The position numbers and the translations under genes are program-made. This document shows positions 11,860-24,696 of a stretch of 64,000 nt of DNA, piece by piece. Numbering within the stretch: the first letter of the stretch is position 1; every line of letters starts with the position of its first letter. The stretch is from Pyronema omphalodes (Eukaryota; Ascomycota; Pezizomycetes; Pezizales; Pyronemataceae), in the NCBI GenBank assembly GCA_024516155.1, contig JAJJXM010000052.1, positions 1-64,000 of the forward strand. The letters are read 5' to 3'. The notes beneath the pieces are model-generated. The model was not told the DNA's origin and ran no database searches. It saw only the letters and a list, made by a program, of their open reading frames with translations.

Positions 11860-13499
11860 ATGCCACGCACTCTACCATGGCTTCAAACGACAACCAGCGC
11901 GCCAAATGCGACCTCAAAGCCTACGAAGCCAGAGAAGCCAGCAAATTCCAGCAAGACCACCGATGAGATCACCTCCGCCTCCAAACCCCCCAAAAAGCGA
12001 CGGTCTACCTTAAAGCCCACTCCCGACGAAGACTTCTCCGCTATCGGGTATCCTACCCTTTCGCAATCATTACCTTTCACAATATTAACACACCCAGCCT
12101 AATGCTCCCCTCCGACTCTCACTGGATCATGGTCGAAGACGAATTCCTCTCCACCGCCCAATTATTCACCCGCTCTCTACACCGTCTCGAATACCAGCGC
12201 CTCCAACTCGAAGCCACCTCCCGAAACGCCAGTAAAATCAGCCATATCCAACGCCCTGTAGTATCCAAGGGTCCTTCCCAGGATGCTCTAAAGCTCCGGT
12301 CACTCGCAGCAAAAGTCCAAGCTCAGGAAGCTGCTATTTCACGGAAGAGACGACTGAGGGATATGGATAGAACTGAGAATGGGGAGGAGAACGGAGAAGA
12401 AGATGAGGAGGAGGATTTGGATACGGGGCTGGGACTGATGATGAGCCAACGCCTACCAGAGCATAGGGGATTGGGAGAGCTTATGCAGAGGGGTAAAGTG
12501 AAAACCAGGGCGGCACAGGGGTTTAAGGATTCGGTACCTACTGCGTCGCCGGTTAAGAATGGGCACTGGAGGGAGGGGAGTGAGGTGCCGGTTTCTCCTA
12601 TTTTGAGGCGGCAGGGGAATGTTGCGGGACCTATACGGTCGGTGATGGGAAAGGAGATGCTACGGGATGAAGATGAGACTGAGGAGGCTGAAGATACGGA
12701 GTATGACAGTGATGATATTGACGCAGGGTATAAGAGGAGAATGAAGCTACAGAAGAAAGCAGCATTAAGGGCAGCAAAGGAGGCTGCAGCGAAGGAAGCA
12801 TGGGAAGCAGAAGCAGAAGCAGCGAGGGCGGCGAAGATATCAAAAGCAGAGCACACATCCCAGGCGAGGAAATCCGCAGAAACAAAGTCAGCAACTGATT
12901 CAGACTTCGATAGTGATGACTTAGACGCACCCATTCACCTCCGGTACAAAGCCGCCAAAAAAGCCGAAGCTGCGAAACTCCAAACATTTGATCCGTTGCG
13001 GTCTATTCCACAGTTAACAACAAATACATCGTTGCGTAGGACAAGCTCGACAAGCTCGACAAGCTTATCATCGGTGTCTGTGCAACGTTCCGGAAGCTCG
13101 GGAACACCGGGAATCTCGGGAATGCCGGGACTCTCGGGAACTTCGGGAACTTCCATACCCCCTTCAAAACCCGACAGAACAGCAACAGATCCATCACTAT
13201 CATCACTACCACAGCAACGGTCCGTGCCGCACCATACTCTTACCACCACTGCATCGTCAACATCAACCTTAGCACCGCAACGTACAGAAACTGCTCCTAC
13301 TGTGATGACAACAAAAACTACGAAATATGTTTCTGATGAGGATGATGATTGGATTATTAACCCGCTACAGGTTAGGGCACGGGTTAGGGGGAGGTCGGCG
13401 GTGGTGAGGGAGCGGGAGCGAGAACGGGAGATGCGGGAACGGGGGGTGCGGGAGTTGGAGGTTGCGGGGGGACTGGGGAGGAATGATGGTGGGGGATGA
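11860..13499 (+). CDS. Uncharacterised conserved fungal protein, 529 aa
   Basis: Two exons are inferred, 11860-12047 and 12098-13499, joined across a 50-bp GT..AG intron in phase 2. Exon 1 has a basic stretch (PPKKRRS) that could be a nuclear localisation signal. The junction gives a conserved-looking block around HWIMVEDEFLSTAQLFTRSLHRLEYQRL (residues about 68-96), which I recognise as typical of an unnamed ascomycete family. The rest is low complexity: acidic runs, a charged Ala/Glu/Lys coiled-coil segment (about residues 270-310), a second acidic DSDDLDAPIHLRYKAAKK motif, a Ser/Thr/Gly-repeat linker, and an Arg/Glu-rich C-terminus. The function is unknown. Nuclear or chromatin roles are guesses from composition. 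Confidence 0.85.
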
Positions 13500-16400
13500 G
13501 GTTGTGGGGATTCTAAAGGACCCATGAGATCTACTTAGGGGGAGAAAATCCGGAAGTGCTGATATGCTGAACTTGGGAGTGGAAAAGGGAGAAAGAGGAA
13601 GAAAATATGGTCTTTCTTTCAGATGCTCCTGATACATACCGTTCTCATCCATTCTCCATCTCCCCACATCTCCACCCCCTCATCCCTAACTCCCCATCAC
13701 CATATCCCTAACACCCCAACCCTCAAGATCTCACCAGACCAGGACAAGCACAAACACAAGAAACCCAAATCACCCCCTGTATCTTGTTCTCATATACCTG
13801 TACTCTCCAGAACACACGCAAGCCGAGTGCGGGATCATGACATGGTGGACAGGGGAATAGATTATGTGGTCCATAGTTGTGTTATATAGTTGTGTTATAT
13901 AGAGATATAGATAGATATATAGATATATAAACACGGATGGGATATTTTCTATTGTCTATTGTCTATTGTCTATTGTTTGCCGTCTATTATTTACCGTCTA
14001 TTGTCTATTGTTTACTGCCTATTGTATTTGTGTGATGAAATAACTATGACTATATAGCTACATGACTATGACTATGATCATAATGACTGTACAGCTACAT
14101 ATATGACCATGACGATAAATAACATAACATAGCCTAGACCAGACTTAACATAGCCTAGACTAGACTGGCTGGCTGGCAGATAGTTGATAGTTGATAGTTG
14201 ATAGTTGATAGTTGATAGTTGATAGTTGATAGTTGATAGTTGATAGTTGATAGTTGATAGTTGATAGTTGATAGTTGATAGTTGATAGTTGATAGTTGAT
14301 AGTTGATAGTTGATAGTTGATAGTTGATAGTTATGACGGAAGATTAGGTTATGATTATATAGATTAAAGAAAAATAGGAAAAATTATGTTCTGTGAAAAA
14401 ACATTTTCTGCTTGGGAAGGAATAAGGGGTCGGTGGATGCATGTGTTATACGAGATGTGTGATTTGTGATTTTTGATGTGTGTATGTAGCTATGCTATTA
14501 CAGCCTACGGGAAGGTTATTTTATTCAATTTTTTGGTTTTTGGTTCTTGGTGTGTTATTTATGTCTTGGAAGAAAATAAATTTCGATTGGGAATTGGGAA
14601 TTGGGAATCGATTGGTGCTATAGATATAGTACATAGAGTACATAGAGTACATACAGTAGATCTACGTATGGTGTTGAGAAAGAGAGGAAGTGAGAAAAAA
14701 TATTGAGAAAAAATGAGAGAGGAAATGAGAAAAAGAAAAAAACAAGGTAACCAACCAACCTGCTATGTATGTAGATATATATATAGACCATACATACATA
14801 CATAAAAACATAAAAACAGACGTATCCATTACCTCTATTACCTCCATCTACTATCTACTCAGAAAACACACCGTAGCAGGGGGTGGGATGGGGGGGGGGG
14901 GGGGTAAAGTAGATCATGATACTTCCATCATCAATAAAAGTCCAGATATCAATCGTGATATGTAGGCTGTAGGTTTTATATGGTATAGTACCAAGGACTT
15001 ATAAATTTACCAAAGAATTAAATATTTACCATTGACCATTGATCATTGGCATACTTTACTCACTGGCCTCGGAATTCTATCCGGAAGCATGCGCAGTTAT
15101 ATATATAGTTGTAGATACAAATTCTGGGGTATCTTTAAAGTTTGGGGTTTCTATATCTTATACATATCAAATAGATTCTATGTAGATCCTATGTATGTAT
15201 GTATGTATGGATGTATGGATCTGTCATTGTTTTGTTACTGCGTATGATGCATTATAACGGGACGGGACAGGACGGAATATCTCCCCCTACAAGGCTACAT
15301 ACCTACCTGCCAGGCTACCTGTCAGGCTACATAAAAAAAAATGTGGGCATCCTCTCCTTCCCGGAGATTCCACAGAACTTAACGGAAACTAAATATGTAC
15401 ATCGGAAGCGGTAACCAGCGGCCGTTCTACCAAGCCTTACATAAGAACGATAAACCCTGAGCCTCAACATACTTCTGCCAAGAAAATACATGTCAAATCA
15501 AGACAAGTCAAGACAAGACAAGACAAGTCAGTTTCACATCATCACATGTCAAAATCCATCTCGTCTGTTGGGATGGGGTTAGAGTTGGCTGGGTTAGTGG
15601 GTTAGTGGGTTAGTGGGTTATGTAGCTGGGGGTGATGGATCGAGTCTCGGGTGCTTGTTGGTGTGGCGGAAGGTTCCGTGGTATGCTGGTTATGGTGCAT
15701 TGGTGCATTGGTGCATAGGAGGCGGTGCAACGGTGCTGAGGTGCATAATGGGATGGGGATATGTATGGGATCTTGATGAATAGATTTGTAGGGTGCATTG
15801 TTATGAATGAATTGGATTATTTTTGGTGTTTATAAGACAGTGGAAAGGTTTATTTTCTGATGATTTTCTGGGGAATAAGGATACTGTTGGATAATGTTGA
15901 ATTTTGTCGGACGTTTTTTTTTTGTTAAATTTTTGTCCAACTTTATCAAATTTTGTTGAACTTCTTATTAGACTTTTCTTGAAACTGTGCCTGAAGGAAA
16001 TAAAAAAAAATTTCCCGCTTACTTTGCTGCAGACGCTTCTTTCCTACATACATACTTTCAACATCTGCAACATCTGCTATGATATGATGATGCTAGCTGC
16101 CCAGATTTCTCGCATGACGCAAAATGGCAGAAGTAGCGTTAAAACGCAATTTTCACATGCAAAAATTCAAGCTTCTTTTCTTAGCGTTGTTAGTACACCC
16201 TATGCAACGCTACTATGCTACTACGCTATAACGCTGTAACGTCTCCAGGTATCGATGCGATTCCACTTTTTTTTTGAAATGTGAATTGATGGGAGGAAAT
16301 GGAGGAATTTCGAAGGTTTGTGGTTATGTATCTATGGGGATTATTGGAGAGAGATTGATTATGCGGTAAGAGTATCTGCTGTAGGAATAGAGGGATAACC

Positions 16401-17382
16401 TTGGGTAGGGCTGGACATCAATGGAGCACTGGATCACGGATCACTTGATCACATGTCAAACGGGTCCTGACAGATGCAAACACAGTCACGTCAACTCGAT
16501 AACGGTATGTTGAAACTGTTGACAGATAGCAAACTTTGTTTCGCATTGTGCAATTGTCTCTACATATCTCGAGTGTGAGGAGTTACCTCAGTCGGCTGGC
16601 CGTGCACTTTCTTAGACGGCGATGTCCTTTATCAGAATGTTTTGTAACAAACATCCACCCGGCGAATGTGAGACATTCCGTCGTCAGGACACGGTGACGA
16701 TGGTTTGGAGACAAGACCAGAGGTCTAATCGCCCGAGTGTGACCGCTCGCTCGCTCGCTCGTTCGTCTCTTCTCGTCTCGTCGTAATCCGTCCGAGCATA
16801 TCTATCGCATACACACACGTTACATATCTTCACTGCCGCATATCCCGGCGACTTACTTCCTCCTACTACTCGCCCTCAGCTAGATTTTGTTGGGAGATGT
16901 TTCGCATGTTCGGGACTGTTCTAGGAGTCCAAGATAATCTGTCTTAAACCGAGTTTGGAAATAGCTGTCGGATTGCATCTTGTCCTTTGTCTGTGATTGA
17001 CGAGCTGTGGGTGCTCGGACTAGAGAATTACAGGAATAGACTCGGCTACTGTATTACAGGAACCAACGGAATCTGGTCACAAGCCATACGACCAATTGTT
17101 CCCACCGTTTTTCCGTGCGAGCTGTATATTCCTCCCATATGTTCTCCGTCATCCCCGACACTTCCCCTTCTTCTTCTTCTCTGACACATACCACCGAAGA
17201 GCAAGCAAGCCCAGCAACAGGCAGCAAAGTTCGCCAGCAATCTTAACTTACCAATTCACACTCCTTCAACAGGAGTGGAGGATAGAGATTAATAAATATT
17301 ATTCTCACACGACATTAAACGAATACATACCATTTATACGACATTTTCCTTTTTATAACAAACTACACACGCTTCGTCCGAC
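13500..17382. other. Repeat-rich gene desert upstream of CHO2
   Basis: No supported gene lies in this 3.9 kb. It contains the 3' flank of the 11860 gene, interrupted TTGTCTA-type repeats (13951-14026), a 7-bp satellite (14179-14332), a 15-nt poly-G tract (14890-14904), (CAAGA)-rich repeats near 15495-15532, a GGGTTAGT tandem near 15593-15620 and a CGCT run near 16745-16764. The last 500 bp are pyrimidine-rich and probably form the CHO2 promoter and leader. Confidence 0.6.
14179..14332 (+). repeat. TTGATAG heptamer satellite, about 22 copies
   Basis: This is a near-perfect head-to-tail array of the 7-bp unit TTGATAG. The unit is not a multiple of three and no coding frame crosses it. It is likely to vary in length between strains. 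Confidence 0.95.
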
Positions 17383-20300
17383 ATGGCGACTCCGGAAGAC
17401 GTCGCTACATTAAAGTCACGAGTGGCCAACGAGACCACGAAACATACCGAAAAGATGGAGGAAGCGGAGGAGACTACAAAGCAGAGGAAGACTTATGGAC
17501 GAATTCCTCACAGTGGACAGAGTGCGTCTTTTTTTTTTTTGTTTTCCCTTCCAAAAATGGCGATAGCTGGGGAAGAAGGCTCAAATTGCAATTCTGCCTG
17601 GAACCTGGTTTCACCTTACTTCACTGCACTTCGGCTACAGTCGCCTACAATCGCAGACCTTACCTTACCTTACCAGCTGAGGGCTGAAGCTGAAGCTGAC
17701 ATTTGCTGACATCACATTTCCTTTTCTAGTCTTCGTTGTACCGCAAACCCATGATATGGTTTCAACCCTCCTATCACCTTCGACCCCTAAGAAAACTATC
17801 GATATTGCAATTCTCGGTGTATTAGCGATTCACATTGGATTATTTTTCACCTTACCCACCGTATTACGAACACCGGTTTTACTTGTACTATTCTTATTCT
17901 GGAGAGCTTCTTACAACTTTGGTCTTGGTTATTTACTACAGGCTCAGTCAAAATATGGTCAACTTGTTTTCTGGGCTAAGAAATATGCGATTTTTGACCC
18001 CAAGTCACCTTTCTACCGCATTATTAGAGAGGATATTGAATCCAAGGTCCAGACAGAGGTCAAGAATGGTGATTACAAGTTTGATGAGGCCCCAATTGAG
18101 TATAACACTTGGTTGGTTTTCAGAAGACTGGTGGATCTTATCTTGATGTGTGATTTTGTAAGCTATGTCTTGATGGCTATGTCTTGTGCGGAACAACCAG
18201 CGAATGAGGAGTGGTACTTGACTGCTGGAAGATGGCTTGGAGGTTCGGTTTTGTTCTTGTTTAACCTCTGGGTTAAGCTTGATGCTCACCGTGTTGTCAA
18301 GGACTTTGCCTGGTGTAAGTTGAAGCTTATAGCTAAAGAATGGGAACACAACACTGATTTTCCTACTAGACTGGGGTGACTTCTTTTACCTTATCGACCA
18401 AAACCTTACCTTCGATGGTGTATACGAAATTGCGCCTCATCCCATGTACTCGGTCGGATATGCCGGATACTACGTAAGTGATCGACCTGTGCTACCTCCG
18501 GAAAATTATCTGACACGCAGGAACAGGGAATCTCTTTGTTTGCAGCATCCTACACTGTCCTTTGCGTCTCGTTGATCGCCCACGCCGCTCAATTCGCCTT
18601 CTTGTCCGCCGTCGAGAACCCTCATATCGAAAAGACCTACAACCCACCTGCTCCTCGCAAAAAGTCCCAGAACCAGGGAGAGCGTCCTATTCTCGATGAT
18701 GATGCTTCTTCCTCTTCCGGAGCTGTGTTTACTGAGCAGACTGCCTCCGAGCGCGGTCTTATGAGCTTGGATATTTTCAACAGCATCCACTTTTCCAGCT
18801 TGCTTCTTGCATTCTACCTGGCTGCTTTTACCTTGTTGACTCCTAGCACCACCGGATACCAGGCCTTGTTTATCGTCCACGCCCTCCTCTGGAGACTCTG
18901 GCACAATGTCGGAATTGGAGCTATCCTCATCGGCCAGAGTAACAACAAGAGCTATGTACGCCACTTTTTGAAGTTTGGAGATACCCGTGAAGATGCCTGG
19001 AGAAACTGGAAGGGAGTCTACTTTGTTTCCTTGTCCATGACCCACGCCTCCTTCGTCGCCGCAGCTTGGAAACTCTACACCTTCCCCAGCATGGACGAGC
19101 GTTTCGCCATCTTCTCCCACGTCGTTGGTCTTATGCTTATCGCCCTTCAAGTCTGGACTGCGTTTTCCATCCACGAATCACTCGGAGAATTCGGTTGGTT
19201 CTACGGAGACTTCTTCTTTGACCTCCCCTCGCCTCACTTGACCTACTCTGGAATCTACCGCTACTTGAACAACCCCGAGAGATTGATTGGATGCGCAGGA
19301 ATCTGGGGAATCGTTCTTATGGTTTCCTCCCCTGCAATTTTCCTCCTTGGTCTCTTCTCCCACGTCTCTGCACTTTTGTTCCTTAACTTGGTCGAAAGCC
19401 CACACATGCAGAAGCTCTACGGATCTCAAGTCCGTCGCGAAGCTGGAGTCGCCAAAACCATCCGCAAAGCCATCCCCCCTCCTGTGGCAGACCAGGTCCG
19501 CATGTTCCAAGGATCCGTCGACAAGATCGTCCACGAAGCCACTGAATTCATTGAAGAGCTTCTTGAACGTTCCAAGCCCCGTCTTCCCAAGGTTGTTCTA
19601 GGTCTCGTCAAAGATACTCAGGCCCGCTTTGCTCCTGCTCGTTTGGCTATCCAGCTGTTGAATGATATCGAGGATGAGAAACCTGCCACCCAACATGATG
19701 CTACTAAGTACAGCTTAAACATCATCAACGCTCAACGCCGTGGAAGCTCTGACACTCTTACCGTCCCCTATGGAGAACCTATTACTGTCGCTTGGACCGC
19801 TCCTAAAGACCACTCTAAGCTTGATTGGATCGGATTGTACAAAATCAGTGACAATGGATCTCGAGAGGTGACTTCTATCGCTTCCATGGGTCGTTGGGTG
19901 GCCGTTACCAAGGATGCTTATGACACCAAAGTTGCCGACCATGGTATCATCTCTTACGACGTCACCTCTGAATCTGACCCCTCGATGGTAACTGGAGAAG
20001 TTTGCTTTGCGGGAGAAAAATCAATCTGGCAAAATGGAATTTATGAATTCCGCTACCATCAAAATGGAAAACATCACGTTTTGGCAATTTCTAAACCATT
20101 TGAGATTATGATTGAGAAAGTTATGGAAACTGATGGAACTGGAGAAGATGTTGAAGGTGTGGTTGAGAAATGTCTTTTGCCGGTTGTTAAAAGATGTTTT
20201 GATGAAAAGGAACTTGCTCCTGAGGAAGCTGAGGATGAGTTTGGTGATGTGGTTAAGGAAGAGGAAGCTAGGAGAATCGTTTATGCCGTGAGGGAAATGT

Positions 20301-20532
20301 TTGGTGTTGATTTAGCCCCCAGTGTTGTTAAGGCAGATGGTTGTGTTAAGAGATTGGCTTGGAGAGTGGGAAATGCTAGGAAGGTTTTGGTAAGTCCCCA
20401 TCATGAAAGAATTTCCTGGGGATATGAGAATATCGGCTAATATAATACTAGGCACCGTTTAGTATGCGTAACCTTCGCCCAAGTAGTCCAACTGGTATCA
20501 GCGTTAGTCCACCGAGTAGTCCTAAACGGTAG
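17383..20532 (+). CDS. CHO2: Phosphatidylethanolamine N-methyltransferase
   Basis: This ER membrane enzyme performs the first methylation of phosphatidylethanolamine toward phosphatidylcholine, using S-adenosylmethionine. Five exons are inferred: 17383-17521, 17730-18314, 18370-18473, 18527-20389 and 20452-20532, with introns of 208, 55, 53 and 62 bp, giving 923 aa (yeast Cho2 is 869). Many hydrophobic segments are present, with two methyltransferase units marked by [17 protein letters not shown] and [23 protein letters not shown] soluble C-terminal domain follows ([22 protein letters not shown]). The fourth intron is easily missed: exon 4 stays open through the donor and would end in an unrelated tail, whereas splicing restores the family's RKVLAPFSM-type end and a Ser/Pro-rich terminus. 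The first intron carries a poly-T tract. Confidence 0.96.
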
Positions 20533-20952
20533 TTGTGATGATGTTTATGTGGCGTTGATTTTTTTTTCTGTACTTTGTGTACTTGAGCATTTTATTTTTA
20601 TTTTTTTCGGCTTTATTTCTCTACTTTTGATTTCCTTTTTTTTTTTTGTTTCTTGTTTCTTTCGGGGTAAGGGGTTATGGTTTCGGGATTGAGGATCTGG
20701 GGTAAAGGGTTGAGCGTAACAAAGAGATTTGGTGATGAGGGATGATTGTTTTTTGTGGGATATCGAATGGAATGGGATATGTAGAGTAGATTTCTCTTTT
20801 ATTTTATTTTACCTTTTTTTTATCTTTTTTTTTCTCTCGAGTTGGATAAGTTGGATAAGTTGAGTTGGCTTGGTGGTTGAGTTGGCTTGGTGGTTGATTT
20901 GTGATGTGAAGATGGAGATAGGATGTAGGATGTAGGATGTAGGATGTAAATA

Positions 20953-21129
20953 CCATACATATCATACATATCATACATATCATACATATCATACATATCA
21001 TACATATCATACATATCATACATATCATACATATCATACATATCATACATATCATACATATCATACATATCATACATATCATACATATCATACATATCAT
21101 ACATATCATACATATCATACATATCATAG
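20953..21129. repeat. ATATCATAC nonamer satellite, about 19 copies
   Basis: This is a near-perfect tandem of ATATCATAC. Since nine is divisible by three, both strands read as endless tripeptides (for example Met-Tyr-Asp on the minus strand). There is no start context, splice signal or flanking domain, so it is treated as a satellite, not a protein. Confidence 0.95.
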
Positions 21130-21769
21130 AGACCTTTAAAGATCTATCTATCTAAAGGCTAAGTATATTATGTGTATTATATTATGTATATTTACCGCTT
21201 GATAATTGGATATTCTTATATTCCTATATTCCTTCCTATATTCCTATATTAAATGTAGGAATAGTGGTTGAATTATTATGATGATATGATATGAATTCAT
21301 ACAGTGGAAATACCCTGGAGAAGACCCCTATAAACTTAGGAAATAGGAAATTTAGAAACCAGTCACTCCTCACTTCTCAGCTTCACGATGTGTTCTTTCT
21401 GGTATCTGCAGATTCGGTCTCTATTTGAGAGGACCTTCTATGAAAGTGCTCGCGGTCAGACATAGCATGAGCAGACACTTGGGAGGACAGAGAGACAGAG
21501 ATACAGAGAGACAGAGAGATACAGAAAAATGGAGACAGAAAAATGGAGACAGAAAAATGGAGACAGAAAAATGGAGACAGAACAATGGATATAAAGATCT
21601 TATTAAGTGACATTATATAACAAGCAAAAATACCATCAACAGAACAATCATAACGAGGAGATGTGCGTATGGCAGCATTCACCTCTATAAGTAGTCATAA
21701 CTCAACACTTTCATACTTGGATGTTTGGCTTGAACTAGAAGAGATTGTGATATCTCCCTCCCCATCCAC

Positions 21770-21949
21770 ACACACACACACACCCCAACACACACCCAAC
21801 ACACCCCAACACACCCAACACACACCCAACACACCCCAACACACCCCAACACACCCCAACACACCCAACACACACCCAACACACACACACACACACACAC
21901 ACACACCCACCCCAACACACACACACACCCACCCCAACACACACACACG
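21770..21949. repeat. Compound CA / CCCAACACA microsatellite
   Basis: Alternating runs of CA dinucleotides and AACACACCC-type units make up the whole segment. It is strongly strand-asymmetric (C/A on plus, G/T on minus), and is low complexity with no gene. Confidence 0.95.
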
Positions 21950-24016
21950 GTCAGGTGCAGTAGCTGTGCTTTGCTGTATGCTGATGCGAGGGTCACCGAC
22001 TCCTGGGGGTCCTGGGGTCCAGGGGTTCTTGGGGTCCTGGTATAGTGGGTTGATCCAAGGAAGGAGTTCGCTTCCTGGATCGTTCAGTGTAGCGGGGATT
22101 GGGGTATCGATTACTACGCAGCATAGCAAGAGTAACGAAGGCACGACGGAGGCGCGACGAAGTTACGACGAAGGCACGACGAAGCCACGAAGCAGACCCA
22201 AGTCGGGATTTTGTCAGTATCTTGCTGGAAAATCTATCGGCGTAAGAAGAAGACTCGGATTGGAGTTTTATCGGTGTCTTGCTGTTGTGCTGTTGTTGGA
22301 GACTTGGAGGATAAATCGGTGTTACTGATATTGGTAAGGAGATGTTGTTGATTCTAGGTTCTGGGGGTTAACTGGAGGTGGGTTAGGATTGGTGATTTGG
22401 GAAGAATGGAGGTTGAGGGTTGGGGGCTTACGGGATTGGGTTGCAGAAGGCGATGATACAGGGGAGATATGGTAGGTGAAGGAAGACAATATTCACGAGA
22501 AAAAGAAGGAAGGCGAGCCGTTTGTGGATTCGTATGAGGATGCATGCCTGGTGGCATTGACATCTGGTTAAAAGTTGTTCCCTGGTGGGATTTATAAAAA
22601 CAAAAAGGAGTCTTTGAAATAAGAGAAAGAGTGCATGCCCGGTGGCATTTTGCAGTCGAATTTCCCGAGTGGGATCAGCATGGTTGCGTTAAAGGAAAGT
22701 AGACAAAGAAGAAGAAGCAGAACACCCAGAGATCGCGTGAGAGTGTGTTCCTGACTGATAAGTGACTGGTGTGTTGACCGCTGTTCGATGATGTGCTACA
22801 ATATCAGCTGCCACAATATCGACAGTCACAATTAGTCACTCGTGTTACATAGGGCAAACCACGAAATATTAGTAATTATGTAGAGACTAACGGGGATACG
22901 GTGGTGAGTACTGATATGTATGAAATGTATGAAAACGCTTTTAGATGTGTGAGGTGATAGGTATAAGAAGACATGTCAGAGGAAGAAGAGATTTGATGTT
23001 CTGTTTGTAATGTCAGGAATTAGACATTGTAGGAAGAAAACTGATTCTTAGGAATAGACATCATCACAACCCTTCTCTCTCATCTATATCTCCATCTTCC
23101 ACCTTGGTTTCATTGTGATCTTTTTCGATCGGTCATACACAAAATGACACGGGCGCTCTATTGGACTCATTGACTTCTGTGCGACTTTCTAAAGATACGT
23201 ACTATCCTACAGTTCTAAGTTCTTGGATGCAGATGAGCTTTCTAAATAAAACGCCGCTTGATGTTGATGTAACGGTTGTTACCGCTTGCCAGATAGGATA
23301 ACTTTTCTTCCTCCATCATCTCGTGGTTGTACTCCACCTGGTGCTCGGAATCGCAGGTTGGCTGGTAAGCTTTTTGCTGTAGACCAAACGAAAAAGAAAG
23401 TGCGCAGCCTCACGATAAAAGAATGAAACTTTCGGAGGAATATTTCTTTGCTATTTCTGACAATATTATTTCTCTGATATAAAAATCCTACATGGAAAAC
23501 CCCAAATCCTGTATTCACCAAGCACCCTATCACCAAAACATCACTCGGCAAATTCCCTACCACCTAACCAATAGCAGTTTAGTCCATCCCTTGCAGCGAC
23601 GCACTACCACGTCACCGCCAGGCTCCAGCTTCTTTCGCCAAAGCAGCGCACGCAGCACGCGCCAAAACTTCTTTCGTCCACTCAGAACTCCATAGCTAGT
23701 CACATCGCCCCCTCCGCACCACAGAGCCAGCAGCAACCCATTTCCACCATACAGTTCACCGCGCATCCCGCCCATCGCGCTTCTTCTATCGTTCCTCGAC
23801 CGCCGTCGTCGCCGCCGCCGATTTTCCAACCTCTGCGTTTTAGCTAGATCTAGCAAAATCCTTTCTACTGCGACCCTTCAAAACGAAACACCCACACACA
23901 TACCCCCGACGTAAAAAGAAGAAAGATAAAGGCTTAGAGAAACACCTCTCTAGCCTACCCCAAATACCGCAAAAATAGCGTTCCTTCTCCCTTCTTTCTC
24001 CCTCCCTGAGGCTACT

Positions 24017-24696
24017 ATGGATCCTAGTGCTATCACCAGGTTTTTGGATGGCGTGTAGGTGGCCCTGAACCCCTTGTTTGCGTAGACTGTGTAGAAGGGG
24101 CGAATAGAGCAGGCCGACTTGGGTTGGGCCCTAGTAGTAGGGTCGATGACTTTGCGGACTCCATAGGCTTTGCAAAGCTTGGCTATGTAGAAGCTGTGAA
24201 GCTATCTTGACCTGTGTGCTTGCTCGAGTTACTTTTGTTGCTGTGATTACTTTTCTTTGCGCTGGGAGCCTCAGGTTCCGTTCCGAGCCGCTTAGCTGAA
24301 GTCGCTGAGGTTGCTGAGTCTATTCAGCTCTCGGTTCTTTCTTTCCCCAGCTCTTTTCCTATTCTTTCCGCTCGCCCCTAAATCTAAATTTCATTTTCCC
24401 CTGTTCGTATTTATTTACAAGTTACACAATTTTGCTGACATTTTCATCTTTTTTTTTGTTATTCTATTCTTAGTATGGCATCACCCTCCGTTTCCGGCGC
24501 GATTTTGATCAATGCACAAGATGGACTATGTTTAGGAGCAATCGGAAAGGCACGTGAAGATGATGCTCCGCAGTTGTTGGTTGCAAGCAGAAAGGCTTGT
24601 GATGCCGATGGTGTTGGATGTGTTCAGATTCGTGGTGGAAAGGTTGCTTTGCAGTTGGGTGAGAAGGTTTTGGTTGGCGTTTTTAAGGATGTTTAA
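24017..24696 (+). CDS. LAMTOR5/HBXIP-like roadblock-domain protein
   Basis: Two exons, 24017-24054 and 24474-24696, are joined by a 419-bp intron (donor GTAGGT, acceptor TTCTTAG, phase 2) to give 86 aa. The product starts with a short helix (MDPSAITRFLDG), then a conserved Gly-Ala strand (VSGAILINAQDGLCLGAIGKA) and ends with LGEKVLVGVFKDV. This pattern and length match LAMTOR5, a roadblock-fold subunit of the Ragulator (EGO-type) complex that anchors Rag GTPases and TORC1 on the vacuole/lysosome. The identity is inferred from motif and length. Another small roadblock protein cannot be excluded. It is convergent with the Alba gene, 567 bp apart. Confidence 0.78.

Larger units (their letters stand above)
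20533..24016. other. Satellite-rich spacer between CHO2 and the LAMTOR5-like gene
   Basis: There is no supported gene. After the CHO2 3' flank (T-rich, 20560-20660) come a 9-bp satellite (20953-21129), a 14-bp AAAAATGGAGACAG array (about 21522-21590) and a CA/CCCAACACA compound microsatellite (21770-21949). A short imperfect duplication of GCATGCCYGGTGGCATT sits at about 22541 and 22631. Open frames across these arrays are composition artefacts. The last few hundred bases are pyrimidine-rich and probably the promoter of the next gene. Confidence 0.6.

Noticed and set aside
15593..15620. GGGTTAGT tandem as interstitial telomere repeat
   Set aside because: The unit is eight bases and differs from the TTAGGG telomere unit. 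Only three to four copies.
20804..21127. Long frames of endless Met-Tyr-Asp or Met-Ile-Cys repeats
   Set aside because: They are translations of a 9-bp satellite. There is no domain, splice context or conserved flank.
21663..22328. A 221-codon plus-strand frame and overlapping minus-strand frames across the CA-rich repeat
   Set aside because: Open on both strands because of CA/GT microsatellite composition. No recognisable domain.
24055..24473. Intronic box C/D snoRNA in the LAMTOR5-like intron
   Set aside because: Only partial C-box-like (CGATGAC) and D-box-like (CTGA) words, without terminal pairing that I could see.
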